Shown: one piece after another, positions 9,127 through 17,033 of the stretch | Numbering within the stretch: the first letter of the stretch is position 1 | Layout: the number at the start of each line of letters is the position of its first letter | Source of the DNA: Nostoc sp. S13 | GTDB taxonomy: Bacteria; Cyanobacteriota; Cyanobacteriia; Cyanobacteriales; Nostocaceae | DNA: 40,672 bases | Reading direction: 5' to 3' | NCBI RefSeq assembly: GCF_029379315.1 | Contig: NZ_JAQYWQ010000039.1 | Coordinates: 10,063 to 50,734, forward strand | Translations under genes and position numbers: made by a program | The notes under the pieces: generated by a model | Databases searched by the model: none | What the model saw: the letters and a program-made list of their open reading frames with translations, nothing else | Told to the model about the DNA's origin: nothing

Positions 9127-9804
9127 ATGTGGTGTGGGTTTGGAAAATCAAGCGCGACCTTTGCTGTTACTTGCCTGATAACTGCTAGTGTAGTAATTGC
9201 AGACACAGGTTTCGCAGCTTCTCAACGTAGCTATACGCCCCAGCAGTTCCGTGCTGTATTGCGGGGGTTAGGCTATAACGTCAAGGTAACAAATAGTGCT
9301 TTGACAGATGAGGAAACTAAAAAGGCAATTCGTGAATTTCAGACGGGTTATAAGCTAAAACCAGTTGATGGGATAGCGGGGCCAAAAACCCAAAACTTTG
9401 CTGCTAACATCGTTCAAATTCTGCACAAAAATTTGAATGCAGTGGTGAAGCCAAATCCTCCCCTCCCGCGCGATCATTTTTATGGTTCACAGACGGAAGC
9501 AGTGGTGAAGGAGTATCAGAAGAAATATCAGTTGCAAGAAACTGGAATTGCTAATTTAGCACTCCGCCAAAAGCTGAATGAAGAAGCAAAGACACTCTTC
9601 AGTCAGCCGACGGCTAAACCAACGGCTACACCAACAGCTAAACCGACGACTAAACCGACGACTAAACCGACGGCTAAACCGACGACTAAACCGATGTCTA
9701 CACCGATGTCTACACCGATGTCTACCCCGATGTCTACACCGATGTCTACACCGATGTCTACACCGATGTCTACACCGATGTCTACACCGACAGCTACACC
9801 CTAG
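9127..9804 (+). CDS. Secreted peptidoglycan-binding-like protein with tetrapeptide-repeat tail
   Basis: The 225-residue protein starts with a Sec-type signal peptide ending near ADTGFAA (residue 30). Two peptidoglycan_binding_1-like helical units follow, at about residues 34-95 and 105-155, with the characteristic VKEYQKKYQLQETGIAN pattern. From about residue 160 to the end the sequence is a Pro/Thr/Lys then Met/Ser/Thr/Pro repeat: KPTT/KPTA units, then eight MSTP units, coded by 12-bp repeats. The tail resembles a wall-spanning or glycosylated linker. The ATG at 9127 has AAAGGAG 9 nt upstream. The gene ends 29 bp from the convergent protease gene. The role is probably cell-wall attachment, by inference from the family. 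Confidence 0.8.
   Translation: MWCGFGKSSATFAVTCLITASVVIADTGFAASQRSYTPQQFRAVLRGLGYNVKVTNSALTDEETKKAIREFQTGYKLKPVDGIAGPKTQNFAANIVQILHKNLNAVVKPNPPLPRDHFYGSQTEAVVKEYQKKYQLQETGIANLALRQKLNEEAKTLFSQPTAKPTATPTAKPTTKPTTKPTAKPTTKPMSTPMSTPMSTPMSTPMSTPMSTPMSTPMSTPTATP
9600..9802 (+). repeat. 12-bp coding minisatellite (KPTT and MSTP units)
   Basis: Block one repeats ACTAAACCGACG-type units and block two repeats CCGATGTCTACA almost perfectly about eight times. The frame is kept because the unit is four codons. Near identity between units at the DNA level points to recent expansion by slippage or recombination. Confidence 0.9.
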
Positions 9805-9832
9805 TCGCCACGAAAATTCCTACCTCAAAGCC

Positions 9833-10726
9833 TCAAGTCATCTGATTTGGTTCTTCTAAGGGTCTGCCCTTGGGTGTCGGTAGAATTGGACGGCGGTCAT
9901 TGTAAGGCATAGGAATGTACTGCACGCTGGGTCGCCCTCCTTGTGGTTGTGGGTACAGATCCATGAGATCATAAATAGAATGGGGCAGTCCGACGGTTAC
10001 GGGCAGCCCCATTTCTGTTGCTTCCTCAATAGTTATGGGATAGTCGTGGGTGACGCGCCCAGTTGTCAGGGCTTCGATAATCGATTCGATATTTTCTGGC
10101 ATAACTTTTTGTTTGGGTATACTGTCTTTTAGCAAAGTTCGCACAAATCGCTGTACCTGCTGAATTGCTTTGCGTGAGAGGTCGGCCATAATTAGAGTTT
10201 GGTCATCAATCTCACTGATAGGTTTATCTTCAACTACTTTCAGGATACTGGCTGCGGGATAATTACCCAATTGGGGATCAACTGGCCCCAAGACAGCGTT
10301 AGCATCCATAATAATTTCATCAGAGGCGATCGCCAGCATAGTACCGCCACTCATGGCATAGTGGGGTACAAAGACTGTGACTTTTGCTTGGTGGCGAATT
10401 AATGCTCTGGCGATTTGTTCCGTAGCCAAAACCAAACCACCAGGAGTGTGCAAAATTAAATCAATTGGCACATCTGGGGGTGTGAGGCGAATTGCTCGCA
10501 GTATCTGTTCTGAGTCTTCAATAGTAATGTAGCGAGATATGGGAATTCCCAGAAAGCTAAGGGACTCTTGGCGGTGAATCAGCAAAATCACCCGACTTTT
10601 GCGTTCCTGCTGGAATTGTTCTAAAGCACGCAAACGCCGATATTCTATTTGACGTTTTTGCCAAAGGGGTTGCAAAGAAGTCAGAGCGAGAAAAATCCAG
10701 AATAAATCACCAATACCAAAGCCCAT
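9833..10726 (-). CDS. SDH-family Clp-fold serine protease, membrane anchored
   Basis: The 297-residue protein matches the serine dehydrogenase proteinase group (SDH_sah, ClpP/crotonase fold). There is an N-terminal hydrophobic anchor (residues 5-22) and a basic coiled segment. The protease core contains ILHTPGG (about 102) and HYAMSGGTM (about 132), whose Ser is the expected nucleophile, followed by DANAVLGPVDPQLG. The expected His/Asp partners lie downstream but I cannot assign them with certainty. Family members are thought to cleave membrane or signal-peptide-like substrates. The last 40 residues are Pro-rich. It is convergent with the gene at 9127 and appears monocistronic. Confidence 0.88.
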   Translation of the reverse strand: MGFGIGDLFWIFLALTSLQPLWQKRQIEYRRLRALEQFQQERKSRVILLIHRQESLSFLGIPISRYITIEDSEQILRAIRLTPPDVPIDLILHTPGGLVLATEQIARALIRHQAKVTVFVPHYAMSGGTMLAIASDEIIMDANAVLGPVDPQLGNYPAASILKVVEDKPISEIDDQTLIMADLSRKAIQQVQRFVRTLLKDSIPKQKVMPENIESIIEALTTGRVTHDYPITIEEATEMGLPVTVGLPHSIYDLMDLYPQPQGGRPSVQYIPMPYNDRRPILPTPKGRPLEEPNQMT

Positions 10727-10824
10727 AAAATTTATTGTTCAAAAATCACAGTTGCCGTCATTATTGTCACAAATTTGGGGCGATCGCATTTCTATCTGTA
10801 GGTTTAATTTAGTAAGGTAAGATG

Positions 10825-10852
10825 TATATACTCAAGTAAGGAATCCTTACTT
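10825..10852 (+). promoter_or_regulatory. Promoter with overlapping palindromic operator candidate for the AbrB/PIN module
   Basis: TATATA (10825-10830) is a plausible -10 element. It is followed directly by the palindrome AAGTAAGGA-A-TCCTTACTT (10834-10852), two perfect 9-bp arms around one base. A half-site-like AGTAAGG also occurs at 10811. The location at the expected transcription start suggests autoregulation by the antitoxin or toxin-antitoxin complex. This is inference from position and symmetry. Confidence 0.5.
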
Positions 10853-10879
10853 TTGATAGCAAATGCTAGGAGGCAAGTT

Positions 10880-11101
10880 ATGCTCGCCAAGTTAACTTCT
10901 AAGAATCAACTAACGTTGCCTAAAAGTATTACTCGTGAAATCGGGGAGGCTGAGTATTTTGAGGTAAAGGTGGAGGGGGGGAAAATTATTCTGACTCCTG
11001 TAAAAATTCATCGGGCTGATGCGGTTCGGTCTAAGCTGGCGGATTTAGGGCTGAGTGAGCAGGATGTGGCTGATGCGGTGGCTTGGGCGCGTCAGTCGTA
11101 A
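10880..11101 (+). CDS. AbrB/MazE-family antitoxin (SpoVT-AbrB swapped-hairpin protein)
   Basis: The protein of 73 residues starts MLAKLTSKNQLTLPKSI, the standard AbrB-like swapped-hairpin beta-barrel that binds DNA. The C-terminal part is a short helical tail that would bind the partner toxin. I chose the ATG at 10880 because a perfect AGGAGG (10868-10873) lies 6 nt upstream; an earlier frame-compatible ATG at 10853 has none and adds residues foreign to the family. Its stop overlaps the start of the PIN gene (TAATG), so the two are translationally coupled. It probably neutralises the PIN toxin and represses the operon. Confidence 0.9.
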   Translation: MLAKLTSKNQLTLPKSITREIGEAEYFEVKVEGGKIILTPVKIHRADAVRSKLADLGLSEQDVADAVAWARQS

Positions 11102-11529
11102 TGGTTTGTCCACGGGTGGTAATTGATACTAATATCATCATCTCGGCGCTGATATTTGGGGGCAGAGTATCTAGGCTTCGTTTGGCATGGCAAGACCATC
11201 TCTTCACTCCCCTGGTTTCTAAAGCGACAACGAGTGAGTTAATCCGAGTGCTGGCTTATCCAAAGTTTAAGCTCACGCCAACTGAGCAAGAAGATTTACT
11301 ATCGGATTACATACTCTTTTGTGAAGCTGTAACGATGCCCGACCGCTTGCCTGTAATTCCTGAATGTCGTGACCCGTTTGATGTGCCTTTTTTACTTTTG
11401 GCTATGGTCAGTGAGGGGGATTATCTCGTGACGGGTGATTGCGATTTACTCAGTCTAAAAGATAATTTTTCTTGCCCGATTATCACGGCTGAAGATTTTC
11501 TAAATGTTATTGATGGTCAGTCACCCTAA
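11101..11529 (+). CDS. PIN-domain ribonuclease toxin (COG1569-type)
   Basis: The 142-residue protein starts MVCPRVVIDTNIIISALIFGG. The expected acidic metal-binding residues of PIN nucleases are visible: Asp in VIDTN, Glu in TSELIRVL, Asp in CRDPFDVPFL, and Asp in TGDCDLL. PIN toxins of type II systems are Mg-dependent ribonucleases. The start at 11101 is fixed by the TAATG overlap with the antitoxin stop; the longer open frame from 11083 would lie inside the antitoxin gene. All catalytic positions appear intact, so the toxin should be active. Confidence 0.9.
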   Translation: MVCPRVVIDTNIIISALIFGGRVSRLRLAWQDHLFTPLVSKATTSELIRVLAYPKFKLTPTEQEDLLSDYILFCEAVTMPDRLPVIPECRDPFDVPFLLLAMVSEGDYLVTGDCDLLSLKDNFSCPIITAEDFLNVIDGQSP

Positions 11530-11747
11530 TTTTTCCGGTGATGCTGTAGGTTTAAAATTCACTAATCACACTATGATTCTTTTGTACAGTGCCTAAGTCG
11601 GATTTTTTCTAAAACTTAATATTATTAATAATTGAGAAGCATATTACACTTTTTGCGTAAAAAAAAGAGAGTTAAGTATATAGCCACCTGCAAAAATTGA
11701 AATTTGCAAGAGCTTTAACCAACTCGTTCTATTGAACAGGAGTAAAT

Positions 11748-11996
11748 ATGGAAACTGAACCCAACGACGGTTTTGGCACTGCCACTCCCACAGGTGTAGG
11801 CTTCGGATTCAGAGATGGTTTTCCAGACCCGGGATTTGCTTCCTATGCATCTTATGGGAACAATATTGGTGCTGGAGACAACGACTACTTCTACTTATAT
11901 GCTAAAAGGGGAAATACAATTTCCATAAACACCTCTGGTAGAGGTTCCTACGCTGATGATGTGGATACGACTATAGCAATCCTAAATGATTCATGA
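11748..11996 (+). pseudogene. 5' part of a PPC-domain protein gene, split by an IS630 element
   Basis: The frame begins METEPNDGFGTATP, the typical opening of a bacterial pre-peptidase C-terminal (PPC) domain, and continues with GDNDYFYLYAKRG. An AGGAG stands 7 nt before the ATG at 11748. The native sequence ends at 11973. The last codons (to TGA at 11994-11996) are read from the insertion element. No signal peptide is visible. Joining 11748-11973 to 13116-13288 gives an intact 132-residue PPC domain protein, so the gene was whole before the insertion. Confidence 0.85.
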
Positions 11997-12563
11997 GAAA
12001 ACACCAGATTCGTGGAGCTTTGGAAAGTCAAAAATTTGACAGCTTACTGATAGCTCAAATAAAGCCTTGACTACAGAGAAAGAATGACAGAAAAAATAAA
12101 ACTCTCGAATTAATCTTTTCGCCTGCAACCAAATATCTTCTACAGGATTTTGTTGTGGTGCATTTGGAGCAAAACGTTCACAAGTTATCAACCAGTGTTC
12201 AGATTCCAGATGCCTATTTAACGAGTCTAAATAATCTTTTATTTGCTGCAATCTATGGTAGCTTGCACCATCCCAAACAATTAAAATATTTGCTCCTGGA
12301 CGTTGAGAGCGAAGATATTTTAGAAAATTAATCGTGTTTTCAGAGTCACCTTTTTTAGCTGGATAAGTTATAAATTCCTTTGTCTTGTAATCTAATCCAC
12401 CGAAATATGTTTGTTTATAACGAGCATTTACTACTGGTATTGATACTCGTTCACTAGTTTTTCCCCAAACATACCCTATTATGTCTCCCCAAAGTAGATG
12501 ACATTCATCAACCATGAACACAACTAGCTCTCCCGACTCTATTTCGGCTCGTCGGGCTGACAA
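11991..12563 (-). CDS. IS630 transposase, ORF B (DDE catalytic part)
   Basis: This part contains the catalytic triad in order: Asp in FMVDECHLLWGD, Asp in IVWDGASYH and Glu in NPVEDIW. That is the IS630 DDE superfamily signature of 'DDE_3' transposases. The stop codon TGA lies inside the left terminal repeat. The open frame extends upstream of the nominal ATG, through LLSARRAEIESGEL, to an A9 tract (12579-12587). There a -1 frameshift would join it to ORF A. It is probably made only as a fusion. Confidence 0.88.
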   Translation of the reverse strand: MSARRAEIESGELVVFMVDECHLLWGDIIGYVWGKTSERVSIPVVNARYKQTYFGGLDYKTKEFITYPAKKGDSENTINFLKYLRSQRPGANILIVWDGASYHRLQQIKDYLDSLNRHLESEHWLITCERFAPNAPQQNPVEDIWLQAKRLIREFYFFCHSFSVVKALFELSVSCQIFDFPKLHESGVFS

Positions 12564-12937
12564 TAACTCACAAATCTCTTTTTTTTTGACGCTACCTTAT
12601 CTGGCTCATATTTTGGATTATGAGCTTGGCTTTTTTTCCAACTAATACGTGCTTCCTTAAATAAATCGTAGTAGCTTTGTTTTGAATCGAAAGCAACTCC
12701 ATACTTGGATGCAATCTGATACTCTAATTCCTTAATAGTCCATGATTGTTTTGTTAAAAGCCATTCAATTATCTCTACATGTTGTTGTTGGTTTAAAATT
12801 CCAATGCTTCCTTTATATGCTAACTTTAAACCCTCAACCCCATGAAGAAAAAATGCCTTTTTATACTTACTGATCAAGCCAGATGAAACGCCTAGTATTG
12901 GCATAATCGCCTCATGCTTGTGTCCTGAGAGTAACAT
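12539..12937 (-). CDS. IS630 transposase, ORF A (helix-turn-helix part)
   Basis: This gives 132 residues with an N-terminal helix-turn-helix region (GHKHEAIMPILGVSSGLISKY) and a second winged-helix part, typical of IS630-type DNA-binding domains. The open frame continues upstream of 12937 (reading EFIENSQDKREVKRAIAVK) to about 13021. There an in-frame TAG (13022-13024) follows an ATG by only one codon. The native start is therefore unclear, and the 5' end may be damaged or use a non-ATG start. It ends at a TAG just after the A9 slippery tract. Confidence 0.8.
   Translation of the reverse strand: MLLSGHKHEAIMPILGVSSGLISKYKKAFFLHGVEGLKLAYKGSIGILNQQQHVEIIEWLLTKQSWTIKELEYQIASKYGVAFDSKQSYYDLFKEARISWKKSQAHNPKYEPDKVASKKKRFVSYCQPDEPK
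12579..12587 (-). promoter_or_regulatory. Slippery A9 tract for -1 frameshifting in the transposase
   Basis: On the coding (minus) strand GTC is followed by nine A and then GAG, so the ribosome meets A-AAA-AAG in the ORF A frame. Slipping back one base continues into the ORF B frame, reading KKKEICELLSARR. This is the classical dnaX/IS-type heptamer. Confidence 0.75.
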
Positions 12938-13115
12938 CTTGACTGCAATCGCTCGTTTGACTTCACGCTTGTCTTGGCTATTTTCGATAAACTCTGTTAG
13001 CGATACCTTCGGTGAGCTTCGCTAACGCATCCACATTGCCACAACCCCTTTATAGTCGCAAATAGTACTTATCTTCTTTTCAGTATTTTCTCACGAATGA
13101 TTCAGGATTGCTATA

Positions 13116-13288
13116 TAACACTCTTTAATGCGTACTACTCACAAATAGGCTTTGATAACAATAGTGGAAAAGGACTTAACAGCTCATTAACCTACAAGGT
13201 TCCACTAGATGGCTACTACTACTTTGATGTAGCGGGATATTTGGGTGATAAAGGCAATTACGATATTAGCGTCAATTTGACGATTTAA
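13116..13288 (+). pseudogene. 3' part of the split PPC-domain gene
   Basis: The sequence continues the PPC fold after the insertion with TLFNAYYSQIGFDNN, LTYKVPLDGYYYFDVAGY and the closing GNYDISVNLTI. The frame is the one required by the 5' part when the element and one TA copy are removed. An ATG at 13097 lies within the IS right end and is not a natural start. Confidence 0.85.
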
Positions 13289-13345
13289 ATGGGATTGCTT
13301 CGCTCGCAATGACGGGTTTTGGATCATTTATTTTTTGGAACACTC

Positions 13346-13474
13346 TTAATATGAAGCGATTGACATTGTGTGGTTCATTTCCAAAGGTTCGTCCCCGGTA
13401 TCGATTATTTCTACTAGTCGCCTAGCTGTGTTTTTAGCAATCCGCTTGCAATACTCCTCAGATGAAGTACATCC
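13346..13474 (-). pseudogene. Possible 3' gene remnant
   Basis: A 42-codon open frame with no start reads SSEEYCKRIAKNTARRLVEII and ends IASY-stop. It looks protein-like (Lys/Arg-rich helix) and lies next to the MITE-like element at 13502. It may be the C-terminal stub of a lost gene; no family was recognised. Confidence 0.3.
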
Positions 13475-13501
13475 TCAAAGTTGAAAGCATTTATATATAA
13501 A

Positions 13502-13667
13502 AGACCTCTTGCAAAAATAAATTATGGTAAAATTGGAGATTTTAAAAATTTGCTTTCTATCTCTATCAGACATCCCAATGAGGTAACAAAAGTTCTCTGT
13601 ATAGATTCTGATATGGATTTTTTATAAAATACCCAATCATACCACAAAATAATTATGCAAGAGGTCT
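13502..13667. mobile_element. MITE-like element with AGACCTCTTGCA terminal inverted repeats
   Basis: AGACCTCTTGCA (13502-13513) is the reverse complement of TGCAAGAGGTCT (13656-13667). With gaps the similarity continues inward to about 28 bp (ATTATGGTA against TACCACAAAATAAT). The element is 166 bp, has no coding capacity and is A/T rich. The flanks are short A runs, so no target duplication can be claimed. Confidence 0.65.
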
Positions 13668-13738
13668 AAAGTCTAGGTCTACCTCGCCAGGATAGGAAAC
13701 GCTACATAAATTACGAATTACGAATTACGAATTATTTA

Positions 13739-15628
13739 TTACCCCCGTCGCCAAATCTTGATAGTGTCATCATCACCACCGCTAACGAGGGTTTGGCCAT
13801 CGAGACTGAAAGCAACGCATCTAACATAGTTAGAATGCCCTGTAAGTGTGGTGATTTCTCTACCACTCTGTACGTGCCACAGTTTGATAGTGTTGTCCCA
13901 ACTACCACTAGCAAGAAATTGCCCATCTTGGCTAAAAGCGACTGACCAAACTGAATCAGAATGACCACTGAGAGTACGAATTTCTCTACCTGTATTTACA
14001 TGCCACAGCTTAATCGTGTTGTCAGCACTACCACTGGCGAGAAATTCCCCATCCTGGCTGAAGGCGATACAGTTGACGAAGAAAGAATGACCTATAAGTA
14101 TACAAATGTTCCTGCCTGTGTATACTTGCCACAGTTTGACGGTGTAATCATTACTGCCACTAGCCACCAGCTGTCTATCCTTGCTATTCGTTGTCAGTGT
14201 TCTCGGAGAGTAGGCGACTGAGGAAACTGAGTCAGAATGACCTGTGATAGTTTTGATTTCTATGCCAGTGTGTACCTGCCACAGTTTGATTGTGCAGTCA
14301 GCACTGCCGCTAACCAGAAACTTGCCATCTGGACTAAAGGCAACGGAATTCACCCAATTAGCATGACCAATGAGAGTACGAATTTCTTTGCCTGTGTTTA
14401 CATCCCAAAATTTGATCGTGTTATCCCAACTACCGCTAGCCAAAATCCCCCGGTTCAGGTCTGTAACTCCCGCAGATTTGCCGAACTCACCTTGATAAGA
14501 AAGGTTTGAGGAGATTGGGCTAAAGGCGACGGAATGAACCATATTGGAATGACCAGAAAACCAACGACCCAGTTGACGCACTAGTTTGCCAGTACCCACT
14601 TGCCAAAGTTTGATAGTCTTGTCATTACTACCACTAGCAATAAATTGGCCGTCTGAACTAATGGCGATCGCATGAACCATACTAGAATGACCTTTGATCG
14701 TCTGTACACATTGCCACTTCTGTTGATCTAATACAACAGGTTGAGGTGGTTTAAGTCTAGGCGTTATCACTAAAGTAGATGATATTGCTGTTACATACTC
14801 TTGATTATCAGGGCCCAATAAATCCAACCACTCCTGCACAGACTGAGGACGATAGGTTGACTCCAAATCCATGCCGCAGATAATAGCCTGATTGACCCTG
14901 TTGCTGATGTTGGGATTAAAATATTGTGGTGGTTCTAAATTAATATTGTGACGCCGATCATCTGCACTTGTCGGTATAACGGCGGTAAGCAAATTATACA
15001 AGGTAGCAGCTAGGGCGTAAATATCAATGTATTCTCCTCGTGGCGCTTCTGATTCATACTGCTCAGGTGGGGCAAAACCAGGAGTGCGATACACCGTATG
15101 CCTTTGAATCATATTAGGAATAAATTCTCTAGCAATGCCAAAGTCTATCAGCACTGCTTCTGATTTCTCAATGCGGATCATAATGTTACGTGGTTTGAGA
15201 TCCCGATGCAGCAGTCCTTTAGAGTGGATTAGTGTCAAAGCCTCGCCAATTTGCCGGATGTACAGCAGCGCTTCTGCTTCTAATAGCACCCCCATCCGTC
15301 TCAGATACTGTGCTAAGTCTTCCCCTTCGATGTACTCCATCACCATGCAGGGCAAATTTCCCTCATCAAAGATGGTTTCTATCTGTACTATATGAGGATG
15401 GTGACACACAGCCAGCCGAACTGCTTCATCACGGAAGTCTTGCCGTAACTTGTTTCGGTGGAGTATCCAAGCTGGGTGATTTAGAATTTCTTCTTTGAGG
15501 GTTTTAATCACTCGCAGTTGATTCCGTTGATTTCTGGCAAGATAAGTAATGCCAATTCCGCCTTCGCCTAATTGGTTTTCGATAATGTAGCGTCCACCGA
15601 ATAAAGACTTTCCTGCATTCCACACCAT
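13739..15628 (-). CDS. Serine/threonine protein kinase with seven C-terminal WD40 repeats
   Basis: The 629-residue protein has a Hanks-type kinase domain at residues 10-270. It shows the Gly loop LGEGGIGITYLA (20-31), the ATP lysine in VIKTL (K42), the catalytic loop HRDLKPRN, metal-binding LIDFGIA and the activation segment end GFAPPEQ. A linker leads to seven WD40 units (about 305-629), each with GH...SVAFS.DG..LASGS.D.TIKLW, enough for one complete beta propeller. The blades probably bind a partner or substrate. No transmembrane helix is seen, so it is cytoplasmic. The start MVWNAGKSLFGGRYIIE matches that of the related pseudogene at 20254. It is divergent from the haem-c/HAMP gene at 15921. 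Confidence 0.95.
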   Translation of the reverse strand: MVWNAGKSLFGGRYIIENQLGEGGIGITYLARNQRNQLRVIKTLKEEILNHPAWILHRNKLRQDFRDEAVRLAVCHHPHIVQIETIFDEGNLPCMVMEYIEGEDLAQYLRRMGVLLEAEALLYIRQIGEALTLIHSKGLLHRDLKPRNIMIRIEKSEAVLIDFGIAREFIPNMIQRHTVYRTPGFAPPEQYESEAPRGEYIDIYALAATLYNLLTAVIPTSADDRRHNINLEPPQYFNPNISNRVNQAIICGMDLESTYRPQSVQEWLDLLGPDNQEYVTAISSTLVITPRLKPPQPVVLDQQKWQCVQTIKGHSSMVHAIAISSDGQFIASGSNDKTIKLWQVGTGKLVRQLGRWFSGHSNMVHSVAFSPISSNLSYQGEFGKSAGVTDLNRGILASGSWDNTIKFWDVNTGKEIRTLIGHANWVNSVAFSPDGKFLVSGSADCTIKLWQVHTGIEIKTITGHSDSVSSVAYSPRTLTTNSKDRQLVASGSNDYTVKLWQVYTGRNICILIGHSFFVNCIAFSQDGEFLASGSADNTIKLWHVNTGREIRTLSGHSDSVWSVAFSQDGQFLASGSWDNTIKLWHVQSGREITTLTGHSNYVRCVAFSLDGQTLVSGGDDDTIKIWRRG

Positions 15629-15920
15629 TAGTAATATTTGACAATTTCTGGTATTTATTTTGGCACGGGATCAAAACAGCCAACAGGAATTTTTGCAAAT
15701 TCAATTTTGTTTTGCTGTTATAGCTTTTTGGAATTTAATTACTTAAAGAACATTTTCATTAACCTCAACAATTATTAATATAAAGTTGGATATACCCTAA
15801 TAGTTTTAACTAAACTATCACCTTTACAATAAAATCTTTAATTGATTGCTTATGCTAGAGTCAACGATGACTTTAGCCATATTTTGTCATAATAATTTGA
15901 CGTGTAGATAATCAGAAATT

Positions 15921-16829
15921 ATGCTAAAGAATCTCAATCTGAAACAAAAATTTACAATTTTGCTATTAGTAATTTTAACATTCGGTTTGAGCTTGAGTGG
16001 ATTAGCTCTTTCTTCTCTGCTTAGGGAGAATGCCAAACAAGATATTAGCTCAACTGCTCTCATGCTCATGGAAACAATGAGTTCTGTTCGTAAATATACC
16101 AGTACTCAAGTGAATCCAGAGCTAGCTGATAAATTGGCTACTGAGTTTTTGCCGCAAAGTGTGCCTGCATACTCAGCCCGGGAAGTCTTTGAGATTTTAC
16201 GGAAAACAACAGACTACCGTGACTTTTTTTATAAAGAAGCAACTCTCAATCCCACAAATCTTCGGGATAAGGCTGACGGTTTTGAAACGGAAATTGTAGA
16301 AAGGTTCCAAAATAAATCAGACCTTAAAGAAGTGAGTGGATTTCGCTCAATTCCTGGTGGAGATATCTTTTATATCGCTCGTCCCTTGCCCGTTTCTGAA
16401 GAAAGCTGTCTGAAGTGTCATAGTGTACCCGAAGCTGCACCTCAAAGTATGATTACTCAATACGGTACAGCTAATGGATTTGGGTGGAAGCTTAATCAAA
16501 TTATCGGCGCTCAGATTATATCAGTACCTGCGAATAAGGTGATCAAAAAAGCTAATCAGTCTTCCTTACTAATTATCCTAATTGTATCAACTATTTTTAT
16601 CGCGACTATCCTGTTAGTCAATCTTTTCTTGAATCGACAAGTTGTTATGCCTCTCAAACGCATGACTCGCATAGCCGAAGAAGTTAGTACCGGACATATG
16701 GAAGTTGAATTTGAACAGATGTCTAATGATGAAATTGGTAATTTAGCTAAAGCCTTTAAACGGATGCAATTAAGTTTAGAAATGGCAATGAAAAGAATCA
16801 AACGCACTCAGGGAGGTACAGGGGATTAA
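15921..16829 (+). CDS. Tll0287-like (DUF3365) haem-c sensor protein with HAMP domain
   Basis: The 302-residue protein has an N-terminal membrane helix (about residues 12-33). The extracytoplasmic DUF3365/Tll0287-like sensor region (about 35-210) contains one c-type haem attachment motif, CLKCH, near residue 163. A second membrane helix (about 213-236) and a cytoplasmic HAMP domain (about 237-290) follow. It stops shortly after the HAMP and has no kinase, cyclase or methyl-accepting output domain. It therefore resembles a sensor half that must signal through a partner. It lies between two serine/threonine kinase genes, divergent from one and convergent with the other. A redox or gas signal is a reasonable inference. 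Confidence 0.9.
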   Translation: MLKNLNLKQKFTILLLVILTFGLSLSGLALSSLLRENAKQDISSTALMLMETMSSVRKYTSTQVNPELADKLATEFLPQSVPAYSAREVFEILRKTTDYRDFFYKEATLNPTNLRDKADGFETEIVERFQNKSDLKEVSGFRSIPGGDIFYIARPLPVSEESCLKCHSVPEAAPQSMITQYGTANGFGWKLNQIIGAQIISVPANKVIKKANQSSLLIILIVSTIFIATILLVNLFLNRQVVMPLKRMTRIAEEVSTGHMEVEFEQMSNDEIGNLAKAFKRMQLSLEMAMKRIKRTQGGTGD

Positions 16830-16864
16830 AGTAATTCGTAATTAAGTTTTATAACAGCGATTTA

Positions 16865-16903
16865 GCGCTAACAGAGCGCCGGTTTCCGGCGCTCTGTTAG
16901 CGC
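16865..16903. repeat. Perfect 18-bp stem palindrome
   Basis: GCGCTAACAGAGCGCCGG is followed by a TTT loop and its exact reverse complement, a 39-nt perfect hairpin of high GC. It lies between convergent genes but has no T tract on either side. It is followed by more GCGTTAGCGACGC-type repeat sequence. Probably a REP-like dispersed palindrome that may act as a bidirectional transcription block. Confidence 0.8.
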
Positions 16904-17033
16904 AGCGTTAGCGACGCAGGAACGTCACTTTGTAAGAGACACCCCGCCACAAAAGTTGCGGCTTGTTAGTTGCCGAGGACTTAAACTTACCGAATTTGTT
17001 AAAAATTATCTCTAAATTCGTAGTGTCTAAATA

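Larger units (their letters stand above)
11974..13113. mobile_element. IS630-family insertion sequence (1140 bp)
   Basis: The left end TAGCAATCCTAAATGATTC and the right end, read inward, TAGCAATCCTGAATCATTC form terminal inverted repeats of about 28 bp with few mismatches. A TA dinucleotide target is duplicated (11972-11973 and 13114-13115), the hallmark of IS630/Tc1-mariner insertion. The element carries a two-frame DDE transposase on the minus strand. Excision restores the interrupted host gene exactly. Confidence 0.93.

Noticed and set aside
13961..14509. Plus-strand frames opposite the WD40 repeats
   Set aside because: Periodic sequence follows the antisense of the WD40 blades of the kinase gene; shadows only.
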